In this document: in pieces, positions 23,605 through 32,804 of the stretch
Position numbering within the stretch: position 1 is the first letter of the stretch
How the letters are laid out: each line of letters opens with the position of its first letter
NCBI GenBank assembly: GCA_963721385.1
Contig: CAVRJB010000016.1
Coordinates: forward strand, 186,001-250,000
Direction of reading: 5' to 3'
DNA length: 64,000 bases
DNA from: DAOMFB01 sp963721385
Lineage (GTDB): Bacteria > Acidobacteriota > Thermoanaerobaculia > UBA5066
Position numbers and translations under genes: made by a program
Notes under the pieces: model-generated
What the model was told of the DNA's origin: nothing
The model's input: the letters and a program-made list of their open reading frames with translations, nothing else
Database searches by the model: none

Positions 23605-24573
23605 ATGGTCGAGCTTCTGGCGCCGGCAGGCAATCTTCCGATGGTCGAGGCGGCGGTCGCGGGCGGCGCGAACGCCATCTACGTGGGGCCTCGCGGCTGG
23701 AGCCGGCGGCGCGACCAGTACGAGATGGCCGACGACGAAGTGCGCGCCGCCATCTCGCTCGCCCACGCGGGCGGCGCCAAGCTGCGGGTGGCGATCAACA
23801 CCAACATGCAGTCCCACGAGATCGCGCCGATGCTCCGGAAAATGGAGCGCTTCGTCTCCTGGGAAGTGGACGGGGCCATCATGACCGACATCGGCGCCAT
23901 CGCGGAGGTTCACCGGCACTTCCCGGATCTCACCCTCCACGCCAGCATCGGGGCCAACATCCTCAACAACGAGGACGTCCGGTTCTATCGCTCGATCGGC
24001 GTTTCACAGGTCGTGGCGGACACGAAGCTGACCCTGACGGAACTGGCCTCCCGGAAGGAGCAGATCGACGTCGGGATCGAGATCCTGATCCACGCCAACA
24101 AGTGCTACACCTACCTGGGAAAATGCTGGATGTCTCCGTATCACCGCCTCGAGCGGACCACGGACCCCTTCGGAAAGGATCTGTTCAAGGGGAGCCCGAA
24201 CCGGGGCGGGCTCGATTACCGCGTCTGCCTGGAGTCGTGGGAGCTCTATTGCGGTGAGGAGAGGTGGGAGCAGAGCGTCGCCCTCAAGAACGACGCCTTC
24301 TTCCTCCTGGCCGACATCCCGCACCTGATCGATCTGGGAGTCGAATGCCTCAAGGTGCAGGGGCGCGAATACCCGGTGCCGCTCGTGGAGCAGATGGTCC
24401 GGTTCTACCGGGATCTCATCGACACCTACGTGGCCGCTCCGAAGGGCCGGCCATTCGACCTCTCTCCCTGGCAGTCACGCCTCGACGCCATCCAGTCGGG
24501 GCGGGACGCGGCCCGCTCCGAAGGGACCCGACTGCTCCTGATCGAGGCGCGACAGCCGGTCCCCGCGCCCTGA
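23605..24573 (+). CDS. U32-family protein 3
   Basis: 322 residues, ATG 23605. Classical opening VELLAPAGNLPMVEAAVAGGANAIYVG. Cysteine pattern C-x6-C in KCYTYLGKCW, then NRGGLDYRVC, close to the family signature where four cysteines bind an iron-sulfur cluster. Closest in look to protein 1. The three tandem genes differ enough to have distinct roles. The gene is followed 8 bp later by a lipoprotein transporter component, so all four may be one operon. Confidence 0.8.
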   Translation: MVELLAPAGNLPMVEAAVAGGANAIYVGPRGWSRRRDQYEMADDEVRAAISLAHAGGAKLRVAINTNMQSHEIAPMLRKMERFVSWEVDGAIMTDIGAIAEVHRHFPDLTLHASIGANILNNEDVRFYRSIGVSQVVADTKLTLTELASRKEQIDVGIEILIHANKCYTYLGKCWMSPYHRLERTTDPFGKDLFKGSPNRGGLDYRVCLESWELYCGEERWEQSVALKNDAFFLLADIPHLIDLGVECLKVQGREYPVPLVEQMVRFYRDLIDTYVAAPKGRPFDLSPWQSRLDAIQSGRDAARSEGTRLLLIEARQPVPAP

Positions 24574-24580
24574 TCCACGA

Positions 24581-25777
24581 GTGAACCGCCTACCGCACGC
24601 CGTCGTCGGCGCGCTCCTCGCTTCGGGACTCCTCGCGGCCGGATGCTCTCCCGCCGCGAAGCGGGCGACGGAGCTGCGCCTCGGCGAGATCGACTCCCTG
24701 AGCGGCGTCCTTTCGGCCCAGGGGACGGCGGTGCACGAAGGGGTCGTCTACGCGGTGACCGAGGTCAACCGCCGCGGCGGCATCCTCGGTCACCCCGTGA
24801 TGCTGGTCACCCGCGACGACGGGGGCCGGCCCGAGGAAGCGGCGAACTCGGCCAACGACCTGGCCGTCCGCGAGAGAGTCAGCGCGCTGGTCGGAGGCTA
24901 CGTCGACAGCATCGTCGGCCCGGTGGCGCAGGTCGCCGAGCGGGAACGCGTTCCGTATGTGGCGAGCTCGTCGCTGGATCAGCGGCTGACTCGGCGCGGA
25001 AACACCTGGTTTTTCCGGATCAGCCGGCTGGAGCCGTTCGTGGAGGCGACGACGGCCGTCCCGCTCGAGCTCCTCCCCGTCCGCGAAGTGGCGATCCTGC
25101 ATTCGTCGACGCCGGGAGCCACCCAGCTTGCCCGGCTCCAGAAGGAGCGGCTCGAGGCCCGGGGCGTGACGATCACCGCGCTCGAGAGCTTCCAGACGGG
25201 GACTCCCGATTTTCTTCCCCTTCTTTCGCGGGTGAGGTCGAGCGGGGCGAAGCTCCTGCTCATGGACGGGTTCTTTTCGGACGATCTCGTCCTCCTCCGG
25301 CAGATCCAGCGGCCCTCCGGTCCGGCCCTGCCGGTCGTCGGCTCCTTCGGGATGGAGTTTCCCGCCCTCATCGAGCAGCTCGGCCCTCTCGGGGAAGGGG
25401 CGATGGGAGCGATCGCCTGGGAGCCCGGAATGTCGCTCTCAGGAGACCTCGAGGGAAGCCGCGCCTTCGAAACCGGCTTCGCCCGGGAATTCCGGCATCC
25501 CCCGGCGCCGCTCAGCATCTACGGCTATTCGGCGACGCGGGCGGTCCTTTCAGCGCTGGAGAAGGCGGCCCGACGCCAGGTTCCCCCGGAACGGGACGCC
25601 GTTCGCGACGCGCTGCGCGAGACCGATCTCCTGCTTCCCCTCCAGCGTCTGAAGTTCGACGAGCACGGGGACCCGCTCTTCTACGAGGTCGGCATCTTCC
25701 AGATCCAGGGCGGACGGCACGTCCTTCTCTTTCCACGCGACAAGGCGACCGGTGAGCTGATCCGGCCGCAGCCGTGA
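24581..25777 (+). CDS. Substrate-binding lipoprotein of the LivJ/LivK family
   Basis: 398 residues from GTG 24581. Signal peptide with lipobox LLAAGC (Cys at about residue 22), then the two-lobe periplasmic fold: LRLGEIDSLSGVLSAQGTA at the start, DDGGRPEEAANSANDLA, and YGYSATRAVLSALEKA near the end. No permease or ATPase gene is adjacent, so it is an orphan component or a sensor. Its position at the end of the U32 cluster suggests joint expression. The ligand is unknown. Confidence 0.85.
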   Translation: MNRLPHAVVGALLASGLLAAGCSPAAKRATELRLGEIDSLSGVLSAQGTAVHEGVVYAVTEVNRRGGILGHPVMLVTRDDGGRPEEAANSANDLAVRERVSALVGGYVDSIVGPVAQVAERERVPYVASSSLDQRLTRRGNTWFFRISRLEPFVEATTAVPLELLPVREVAILHSSTPGATQLARLQKERLEARGVTITALESFQTGTPDFLPLLSRVRSSGAKLLLMDGFFSDDLVLLRQIQRPSGPALPVVGSFGMEFPALIEQLGPLGEGAMGAIAWEPGMSLSGDLEGSRAFETGFAREFRHPPAPLSIYGYSATRAVLSALEKAARRQVPPERDAVRDALRETDLLLPLQRLKFDEHGDPLFYEVGIFQIQGGRHVLLFPRDKATGELIRPQP

Positions 25778-25807
25778 ATACGGCTGCCTGGCACCGTTCC
25801 GACGCGT

Positions 25808-26947
25808 CTACGCCGGAAGCCAATACGGACGCGCAAGGTCGAGCAGCCGCTCCGCCACCTGCCGGTTGCGGTGCGAGATCTCGTATTGGTTCGCGGCGTC
25901 CGGGGAGCCGGGACCCGCGTCGTGAAAGCTCTCGGGGAACCCGTCGCCGAGGGAGCCCTGCCACTTTCTCCGCCAGGACTCCGGGAGGTCGGAGACGATC
26001 GGGAGGCCGTGCATCAGGAGATAGAGAATCGCCCAGATCCGCGGTGCCGCCCGGAACGAGTAGCCACCTCCCAGCGTGAAGAGCACGCGGCCCTCGGTGA
26101 AGAAGTCCGCCCATTCGAGGATTCGCGTGAAGATGGTCTCGTAGTCGCGCGTCGTCAGCATCAGATCGGCGAGCGGATCGTCGAAATGCGCGTCCGCCCC
26201 GGCCTGCACGACGAGGACGTCGGGTCGGAAGTGCTTGAGGGCCGCGGGGAGCACCCGTTCGAACACCTCGAGATAGCTCTTGCCCGCGGTGAACGGCTGC
26301 AGCGGCAGATTGAGCTTCAGCCCGCGTGCCGCCCCGGAGCCGAGCTCCCGGATCTCGCCACTGCCCGGAAAGAGATACTGGCCCGACTCGTGGAGGCTGA
26401 CGGTCATCACGCGCGTGTCCTCGTAGAGGATCTGCTGCACGCCGTCTCCGTGGTGAACGTCGACGTCGATGTAGGCGACGCGGAGGCCCCGCCGGGTCAG
26501 GCTGCCAATGGCGATCGCGAGATCGTTGTAGATACAGAAACCGGAGGCGAAGCTGCGCCGCGCGTGATGGAGGCCCCCTCCCAGCTGGAGTACGCGCCCC
26601 GCCGTCCCCTCGGCGATGAGGCGGGCCCCGAGCACGGTCCCGCCCACGATCCACCGGGCCGCCTCGTCCATGCCTGGAAACGCCGGAGTGTCCTGTGTGC
26701 CGAGCCCGTATTCCTCCCGGTCGGCGACCTCGGCTCCCGCGCTGAGCGACTCCACACGGTGCACGTAAGCTTCCGCATGCGCGTCGAGGAGCTCCTCCCG
26801 CGTGGACGGCTCCGGCTCGACCGTCTCCAGGCGGTGTCCGAGCGCCGAAAGGAGATCGATCGTCATCTCGACGCGGACCGGGCTGAACGGGTGCTCGTCG
26901 CCGAAGGAATAGGTCCGGTAGGCCGGTGCGAAAATCACTTCGGGCAC
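25808..26947 (-). CDS. acuC: AcuC-like histone deacetylase family protein
   Basis: 379 residues, the length of AcuC including its C-terminal extension. Zinc and active-site motifs are intact: GGGLHHARR, IDVDVHHGDGV, QAGADAHFDDPLADL and GGGYSF. AcuC removes acetyl groups from acetyl-CoA synthetase in Bacillus. The gene overlaps the upstream AcuB-like gene by 13 nt, so the pair is translationally coupled. This is the second deacetylase of the window, besides the fused one at 8928-10798, and the two are only distantly alike. Confidence 0.87.
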   Translation of the reverse strand: MPEVIFAPAYRTYSFGDEHPFSPVRVEMTIDLLSALGHRLETVEPEPSTREELLDAHAEAYVHRVESLSAGAEVADREEYGLGTQDTPAFPGMDEAARWIVGGTVLGARLIAEGTAGRVLQLGGGLHHARRSFASGFCIYNDLAIAIGSLTRRGLRVAYIDVDVHHGDGVQQILYEDTRVMTVSLHESGQYLFPGSGEIRELGSGAARGLKLNLPLQPFTAGKSYLEVFERVLPAALKHFRPDVLVVQAGADAHFDDPLADLMLTTRDYETIFTRILEWADFFTEGRVLFTLGGGYSFRAAPRIWAILYLLMHGLPIVSDLPESWRRKWQGSLGDGFPESFHDAGPGSPDAANQYEISHRNRQVAERLLDLARPYWLPA

Positions 26948-27564
26948 GGCTTCTCCGGCGGCCAGAGGACGTCGAAGCCGGCGTGGCGCAGGTCCTGCGC
27001 GAGCAACCGGGTCTCGATCGAACCGATGCGCAGGACGGTCCGAACCGCGTCGGGACCGTCCGGATAAGTCAAGATCGAGTGGACGTTCAGACCCCTCTGG
27101 CCGAAGAAGGCCGCGAGTCGGGCCAGCTCGCCCGGATGATCCGGCAGCCGGACTTCCAGACGGCCCGAGGGCTTGTTGGCGCCCGTCATGGAGATCAGAG
27201 CGTCCAGCAGGTCCAGACCCGTGATGATGCCGATCAGACGCCCGTCCGAAAGGACCGGGAGACAGCCGATCTTCCGCTCCCGCATCGTGCGCGCGGCGTC
27301 CTCGACCGGATCCAGGGCGTCGGCCGTCTGGGGCGCCCGCGACATCACGGCGGAAACGTGGCTGCCGGTCGGGAGGGGCGCCGTTGCGAGAGAGCTGGTC
27401 GCGAGGCGGAGATCACGATCCGTGACCACGCCGACGAGCATCTCTCTCTCGACGACCGGAAGATGCCGGATCCCCTCGTCCTGCATGATCCGATAAGCGG
27501 TCTGAAGCGTCGTGTCCGGGGAGACGGCAACGGCCGGACTCCGCATGATGTCTCGAACCAGCAT
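26935..27564 (-). CDS. acuB: AcuB-like protein: CBS pair plus ACT domain
   Basis: 209 residues, ATG 27564 with GAGG upstream. Two CBS motifs (VRDIMRSPAVAVSPDTTL and VSAVMSRAPQTADALDPVE) and a C-terminal ACT domain (RLEVRLPDHPGELARLAAFF), the AcuB architecture. Directly upstream of and overlapping acuC, as in known acu operons. It lacks a partner acetyltransferase next door; the Pat-like gene at 15267 or the fused GNAT at 8928 could supply it. Confidence 0.85.
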   Translation of the reverse strand: MLVRDIMRSPAVAVSPDTTLQTAYRIMQDEGIRHLPVVEREMLVGVVTDRDLRLATSSLATAPLPTGSHVSAVMSRAPQTADALDPVEDAARTMRERKIGCLPVLSDGRLIGIITGLDLLDALISMTGANKPSGRLEVRLPDHPGELARLAAFFGQRGLNVHSILTYPDGPDAVRTVLRIGSIETRLLAQDLRHAGFDVLWPPEKPCPK

Positions 27565-27640
27565 GGCCTGCCTCGCTCTCTTCGTGGGTGCCGGGGTGGG
27601 AACGGTGAAGATTCATGACGACGCGCTGACGCCTGGGAGC

Positions 27641-30199
27641 CTAGACCGGCTTCAGGCTCCCCTCCTCGAACCAGTGGGCGAAGAGGCGGCGGATCCGGAA
27701 GGAGTCCGCCGCAATCGACTCCTCGCAGAGTCGCGGGCTCGCGCCGGCGGCGGCACGCGACCAGACCTGCTGCTGGAGGACCGCGTCTTTCTCCTCGGGA
27801 TGTGCGTTCGGCTTCGTCCCCGACGCCGCCACGTAAAGCTCGTCGGGGACGAGGGCCGCAAACCGCTGGAGCTCGTCGTAGCGCCGCATCCCCTCGAGGA
27901 GGATCGGGACGATCTCGCGGGGCGGCGGGTCGCTCTCGCGGCGGGGCGGCAGCTCCTGCTTGACGAATGAAAAGGTCCCCGGAAACGGGCGCTCGAAGAC
28001 CTGGTAGCAGGCGTCGTCACCCTTGATCTGGCCCACCTGAGCGCCGCGGACCATGCCCCGCTCGAGCGAGATCGTGCCGACCGCCGCCGCCTTCTTGTCA
28101 CGAAGCGTGAGGACACCGGTGACCTCGGAGACCCCGAGGCTCTGCAGCAGGCTGGGCAGCTCGAAGAGCTCGAGATCTCCCTGCAGGCTCGCGGCGAGCG
28201 GCTCGCTGCCGGCTTTCGCATCGAATCCTGCGAGCGCTTTCGATGCCGTCGCTGCGAAGCCCAGTGTCGGGAAGCTCTGGACGATCTCCTCGAACGTCTG
28301 CCTGACCTCCTTGGTGGGTGTGCCCGAGAGGGCCCCGATCAGGTGAGAGAGCTTTTCCTCGTCCTTCTTCAGGACGAGGCCGAGCACCTTGAAGGGCATC
28401 TCGCCTCGCAAATGGCGCAGGATGAGGGCGACCAGCTCCGGGTCATCGGAGAGGTCCTGGCCGGCGAGCTCGGAAAGGCGTGCGGCCGCGTCTCCGAGCG
28501 GGCCCTTCTTCTTGAGGCCGTGCTCCACCACGGCGCGGCGGGCGGTCGGCGTTCCCGTCCTCGCGAGGGTGGCGACGGCGCGGTCGAGGAGGGGCTGGAG
28601 CTCCGCCTCGTCGAACGGGGCATCCCCTTTCTTGAGGAGGATCTGCTCGAGGCCGTGGATCCGGGAAACGAGAATCGCCTCGGCCCGCTCGTGCTTGATC
28701 TGTCCGAGGGCCGCGATCGCCTCCTTCACGAGCGGCGGCGGGAGGCCGGGCTCCGAGAGACGCGCGAGGAGGTCCATTTCCGTCTCGAGCGGCTGGTCCG
28801 CCGCCCGCGGAAGCCGGCGGAGAACGTAGAGGAGGTTTCGCTTGAAGTGCCAGTCCTGAGCAGGCGGGGCCCCGGAGAGGACGAGGGACCGGAGGCTCTC
28901 GAGAGCCTTCGCCCGCGCCTCGGGCCCGTGCACTTCCAGCAGCGAGAGCAGAAGGCGTCGTCTTTCGCGCTTTTCCTCCGTCCGGATCTCCTCGAGGAGC
29001 GCCGGGACCCGCAGCGCCGGAAAGAACTCGAGGACCTTCCGGAGGAGGCCGTGCTTGTCCGGCTCCTCCTGCAGGGAGCGGAGCCGCTCGAAGTCGAGCG
29101 CGTCGTAGGCCTTCCGGCGCGCCCCGTCCACCGCGGCCGGTTCGACCCGCTTCTCGGCGATGAGCCTTTCGGCCACCTCGAACATCTTGACGGAGCGCGG
29201 CAATGAACCGCCGTTGAGCTGCTCGACCGCCGCCTGCAGCATCTCCCCGAATCGCTTGGCGACCTCGGCTTTGTCCTCGGGGAGCGTCACGATCCTCCGG
29301 ATGGCGGCGCTCGCGCTGCCGCGTGTGGTCGAGCCCGTCTCGTCCGCCATCTCGACGCCGGGCGGCACGAACCAGCCCGGCAGCGAGCGCCCGAGAACCC
29401 GGAAGGCCTCGGCGGTCTGCATCTCGAGACCGATCCGCCGGAGCTTCTCGAGGGAACTCGCGAGTTCTGCGTCGCTCGTCGCGCCGGCCGCGGCGTTGGA
29501 AAGGAGCTGCGACAGAAGGGCCTCGTCCTTCTTCCGCGCCCGTGCCGACTGCTCGGTCCGGTCGTCCTCCGCGGCGCCCGGGCCTCCGGTCCCCGTTCCG
29601 GTCGAGGCGGGGCTTCCGCTGCCCGCCTTCGCTCCGGCGGTCGCCTCCCAGCGCTCCAGGAGCAGCGAGAAGCGCTTCAGGCTCTTCGAAACCGCCTCCG
29701 GCGGCGCTGTCGCCATTCCTCCGGGACCGGGCGCGTTCGAGGCGAGTGACCCCTGGCTCCCGACCTGCCGGTGGAGCATGTCCACCGGCGCGGCGAGGGC
29801 CGCGCTCCCCTCCCCGAGCCGCGCGAGGTTCGTCTGCAGGAGATCGCGGTCCTCCTCCGGGCATTGTCCGACGACGACCGGCACGAGCTCCTCGAGGTAC
29901 CGCGCAAGCCGGTCCAGAGGGACGAGTCGGTACTGGCCGAGCTGGTGAATCTTGTCGACGGCGTGGAAGAGGTAGTCGGAGACGGGGACGGCGCCCATCC
30001 GCCCGCGGTACTGCGCCATGGTCCAGGCATTGATCTCGAATGCGGCGAGCTCCGCCGGGTAGTCGAAGAGGAGCTCCGCCGACTCTGCCACCATCATCGG
30101 CGCGATGCTGTCCGAAAGGTAACGCTGGAGCTCGGCCAGCGCCTCGCGCACGTCCTGAGCCATCTCAGGGGGATTCCCGTCATCCCGGCGCTCGACCAA
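27641..30199 (-). CDS. Large HEAT-repeat protein with C-terminal DUF4388 (PATAN-like) domain
   Basis: 852 residues. TTG 30199 is preferred because GGAGGAG lies 5 nt before it; ATG 30163 has no such site. The N-terminal region is helical (MAQDVREALAELQRYLSD), then an Ala/Gly/Thr-rich linker around residues 185-215, then many alpha-helical HEAT-like repeats (about 230-640), and near 650-780 a DUF4388 domain (LQGDLELFELPSLLQSLGVSEVTGVLTL). DUF4388 occurs in signalling proteins of Acidobacteria and Deltaproteobacteria, often with response regulators. It is probably a cytoplasmic scaffold. No catalytic motif seen. Confidence 0.75.
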   Translation of the reverse strand: MVERRDDGNPPEMAQDVREALAELQRYLSDSIAPMMVAESAELLFDYPAELAAFEINAWTMAQYRGRMGAVPVSDYLFHAVDKIHQLGQYRLVPLDRLARYLEELVPVVVGQCPEEDRDLLQTNLARLGEGSAALAAPVDMLHRQVGSQGSLASNAPGPGGMATAPPEAVSKSLKRFSLLLERWEATAGAKAGSGSPASTGTGTGGPGAAEDDRTEQSARARKKDEALLSQLLSNAAAGATSDAELASSLEKLRRIGLEMQTAEAFRVLGRSLPGWFVPPGVEMADETGSTTRGSASAAIRRIVTLPEDKAEVAKRFGEMLQAAVEQLNGGSLPRSVKMFEVAERLIAEKRVEPAAVDGARRKAYDALDFERLRSLQEEPDKHGLLRKVLEFFPALRVPALLEEIRTEEKRERRRLLLSLLEVHGPEARAKALESLRSLVLSGAPPAQDWHFKRNLLYVLRRLPRAADQPLETEMDLLARLSEPGLPPPLVKEAIAALGQIKHERAEAILVSRIHGLEQILLKKGDAPFDEAELQPLLDRAVATLARTGTPTARRAVVEHGLKKKGPLGDAAARLSELAGQDLSDDPELVALILRHLRGEMPFKVLGLVLKKDEEKLSHLIGALSGTPTKEVRQTFEEIVQSFPTLGFAATASKALAGFDAKAGSEPLAASLQGDLELFELPSLLQSLGVSEVTGVLTLRDKKAAAVGTISLERGMVRGAQVGQIKGDDACYQVFERPFPGTFSFVKQELPPRRESDPPPREIVPILLEGMRRYDELQRFAALVPDELYVAASGTKPNAHPEEKDAVLQQQVWSRAAAGASPRLCEESIAADSFRIRRLFAHWFEEGSLKPV

Positions 30200-30353
30200 G
30201 TCTTCTCCTCCGACCGCCTCGCGACCGTCCCGGCGCGTGAAGAAAGTGGCGCGATGAGGACTCAGAATACTAGCAGGGCGGGGAGCACTAGTTCATATGG
30301 ATCATTGGTCACTTGCCCGCCTTCCCGGACGATCCGGACGAAAGGGAACAACC

Positions 30354-30695
30354 ATGAAAAAGACCGTCCAGGGAGCCCTCCTCCTCCTCGTCGTACTCGC
30401 GGTTGGCTCGTCGCTGATGGCCACCGTCGACGCCCAGAAGCAGTTCGTCGCGGCCTACCCGGACGCGAAGGCGAAGCTCGGCAAGTGCACGACCTGCCAC
30501 ACCGCCGCCATGCCGAAGAAAGAAACGGCTGGGCTCAACGCCTATGGCAAAGACCTCGAAGCAAAGGCGTTGGACAAGGAGAAGAAGACCTACGACTTCA
30601 AGAAGGTCGAAGGTCTCGACAGCGACGGCGACGGCGTGAAGAACGGGGACGAGATCAAGGCCGGCACCAACCCCGGCGACAAGGCCTCGAAGTAA
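30354..30695 (+). CDS. Secreted mono-haem c-type cytochrome with calcium-loop motif
   Basis: 113 residues, ATG 30354 with AAGGGA upstream. Signal peptide of about 27 residues (MKKTVQGALLLLVVLAVGS to VDA). One haem site CTTCH. The C-terminus DSDGDGVKNGDEIKAGTNPGD is a thrombospondin-3/EF-hand-like calcium loop, common in secreted proteins of environmental bacteria. It opens the multihaem cytochrome cluster and is followed 4 bp later by the 11-haem gene, so it may be a soluble electron shuttle for that complex. Confidence 0.8.
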   Translation: MKKTVQGALLLLVVLAVGSSLMATVDAQKQFVAAYPDAKAKLGKCTTCHTAAMPKKETAGLNAYGKDLEAKALDKEKKTYDFKKVEGLDSDGDGVKNGDEIKAGTNPGDKASK

Positions 30696-30699
30696 GATT

Positions 30700-31908
30700 T
30701 TGAAGGTGACACGAGGGCTCTTCCTGGTCCTTCTGGGGGGTGTGCTGTTTCCGGCAGCCGCGGCTCCGCCGACCAACGACGACTGCCTGACGTGTCACGC
30801 AGACGAGGTGGACCGCGCCGACGGACGGAAGATCGGGCCCGTCGGCGCCCTGTTCGCGGCGTCCATCCATGGACAGGCCGGCGCCTCGTGCGTCGACTGC
30901 CACGTCGACCTGGCGAAGGGCGAGCTCCCGCACGCCGAGAAGCTGGCCCGGGTCGACTGTTCTCCCTGTCACGGAGCGGAGGCGGCGGAGTTCGCGAAGA
31001 GCTGGCACGCCGAGTCGCGTCGCAAGTCGCCGAATTCGAAGGCGGCGGTCTGCTCCAGCTGTCACGGCACGCACGACATCCTCCCGGCGAAGGACCCCAA
31101 GAGCCGGACGAATCACTTCAACGTCCCGGCCACGTGTCTCGCCTGCCACGGGAACGCCGCGGTCTTTCCCGCCGCGGCCCGCCTGGGCTCGGGCGAGCCG
31201 AGCCACTTCGGCGACAGCATCCACGGGGCGGCGCTTTCGAAGGCCGGCCTCTCGGTCGCTCCGAACTGCGCGACCTGCCATGGCGCCCACGCCATCCTCC
31301 AGCCCTCCGATCCGAAGGCTCCGACCAGCCGGGCGAAGGTGCCCGCCACGTGCGGGAGCTGTCACGCGAAGATCCTCACCGAATTCGACACGGGCGTTCA
31401 CGCCGAGGCCGCGAAGAAAGGGAACCCCCGCGCCCCGGTCTGCATCGACTGTCATTCAGCTCACGAGGTGCAGGCCCCCGGGACGGCCGCCTGGAAGGTC
31501 GGCGTCATCAAGGAGTGCGGCACCTGTCACGCCGAGCTGATCGAAACCTACCGCGACACCTACCACGGGCAGGTGACGGAGCTCGGCTACGCGCGCGTCG
31601 CGACCTGCTCCGATTGCCACGGCACCCACGCGATCCATTCGCCGACCGACCCGGCGTCCACCGTCTCTCCCCAGCGGATCCTGGAGACGTGCCGGAAGTG
31701 CCACCCGGCCGCGAACGCCCGCTTCACGAAGTATCAGCCCCACGCCAACCCGCACGACCGGAAGGGCTATCCGTTTCTCTTCTACACGACGAGGTTCATG
31801 AAGTGGCTCCTGATCGGGGTCTTCAGCTTCTTCGGGGTCCATACCCTCCTTTGGATTCCCCGCTCCTTCAGGGCGCGGCGCGAGCACGGCCGGAACCACG
31901 AGGCCTGA
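30700..31908 (+). CDS. Eleven-haem c-type cytochrome with C-terminal membrane anchor
   Basis: 402 residues. Start TTG 30700 or GTG 30706, neither with a clear ribosome site; coupling to the gene before is likely. Signal sequence, then eleven CXXCH haem sites: CLTCH, CVDCH, CSPCH, CSSCH, CLACH, CATCH, CGSCH, CIDCH, CGTCH, CSDCH and CRKCH. Spacings resemble the octahaem/tetrathionate-reductase-like multihaem folds. The C-terminus has one membrane helix (MKWLLIGVFSFFGVHTLLW). It probably sits on the periplasmic face and takes electrons from the cytochrome b encoded next. Confidence 0.88.
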   Translation: MKVTRGLFLVLLGGVLFPAAAAPPTNDDCLTCHADEVDRADGRKIGPVGALFAASIHGQAGASCVDCHVDLAKGELPHAEKLARVDCSPCHGAEAAEFAKSWHAESRRKSPNSKAAVCSSCHGTHDILPAKDPKSRTNHFNVPATCLACHGNAAVFPAAARLGSGEPSHFGDSIHGAALSKAGLSVAPNCATCHGAHAILQPSDPKAPTSRAKVPATCGSCHAKILTEFDTGVHAEAAKKGNPRAPVCIDCHSAHEVQAPGTAAWKVGVIKECGTCHAELIETYRDTYHGQVTELGYARVATCSDCHGTHAIHSPTDPASTVSPQRILETCRKCHPAANARFTKYQPHANPHDRKGYPFLFYTTRFMKWLLIGVFSFFGVHTLLWIPRSFRARREHGRNHEA

Positions 31909-31921
31909 GCCCGGAAGGACG

Positions 31922-32779
31922 ATGAAGATGACGAGCGACTCCGGCGCCACCACCCAGGGTCCCGCCTCGAGCGGCTGGTACCTCCGGTTCACGCGGACCG
32001 AACGGATCATGCACGCCATGCTCTTCTCGAGCTTCCTCGGTCTCTCGCTGACCGGCCTCCCCCTTCTCTTCTCCGAGCGGCCATGGGCGCAGGGTTTCGC
32101 CCGCGCCGTCGGCGTCCGGACGGCCGGCTACGTCCATCGGTTCTTCGCGATCGTCCTGATCGGGACCTTCCTCTGGCACCTCGCCCGCATCGTCCACCGC
32201 CTCTGGGGAAAGAAGGAGTTCGCGATCCTCTGGGGGCCGGATTCCCTCGTCCCGCAGCCGCGAGACGTCCGGGAGTTCGTCGGCCACATGAAGTGGTTTC
32301 TCGGCCTTGGACCGAGGCCGGAGTTCGACCACTTCACCTACTGGCAGAAGTTCGACTACTGGGCCGTCTTCTGGGGCATGGGGATCATCGGCGGCTCGGG
32401 CCTGATGCTCTGGTTCCCGACGTTTTTCTCGAAGCTCCTGCCCGGGTGGGTCTTCAACATCGCCACGGTGATTCACGGTGAAGAGGCGGTCCTCGCGGTC
32501 GTCTTCATCTTCACGGTCCACTTCTTCAACGAGAACCTCCGCCCGGAGAAGTTCCCGATGGACGAAGTGATGTTCACCGGACGAGTCTCAGCCGAGGAGT
32601 TCCAGCTGGAGCGCCCCGGGGAGTGGGAGCGGCTGACGGAAGACGGGACGCTGGAGAAACTCGCCGCGTCGCCCCCGTCCCCTCGCCTCGTCGCCGTCGG
32701 CCGCGCCGTCGGCGCCACGGCCATCAGCCTGGGGCTGGTGCTCGTGACCCTGACGATCTACTCTCTGTTGAAGCAGTAG
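31922..32779 (+). CDS. Membrane cytochrome b subunit (formate dehydrogenase/Ni-Fe hydrogenase type)
   Basis: 285 residues, ATG 31922. Four or five membrane helices with haem-b histidines in ERIMHAMLF, YVHRFF, LWHLARIVHRLW, IHGEEAV and VHFFNEN. The layout matches di-haem cytochrome b subunits that pass electrons between quinone and periplasmic multihaem proteins. It lies between two multihaem cytochrome genes with 13 and 25 bp gaps, so it is most likely the quinone-reactive core of one complex. Confidence 0.85.
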   Translation: MKMTSDSGATTQGPASSGWYLRFTRTERIMHAMLFSSFLGLSLTGLPLLFSERPWAQGFARAVGVRTAGYVHRFFAIVLIGTFLWHLARIVHRLWGKKEFAILWGPDSLVPQPRDVREFVGHMKWFLGLGPRPEFDHFTYWQKFDYWAVFWGMGIIGGSGLMLWFPTFFSKLLPGWVFNIATVIHGEEAVLAVVFIFTVHFFNENLRPEKFPMDEVMFTGRVSAEEFQLERPGEWERLTEDGTLEKLAASPPSPRLVAVGRAVGATAISLGLVLVTLTIYSLLKQ

Positions 32780-32804
32780 ACCCACCCCCGCGGGAGGAGG
32801 TTTC

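Noticed and set aside
30240..30353. Possible FNR or CRP box upstream of the cytochrome cluster
   Set aside because: TGGATCATTGGTCA and nearby words do not form a convincing palindrome, and no -10 hexamer is placed suitably.
30640..30692. Calcium-binding EF-hand as evidence for a cellulosome dockerin
   Set aside because: Only one loop is present and there is a haem site before it; thrombospondin-3-like loops are common in secreted cytochromes, so no dockerin call.
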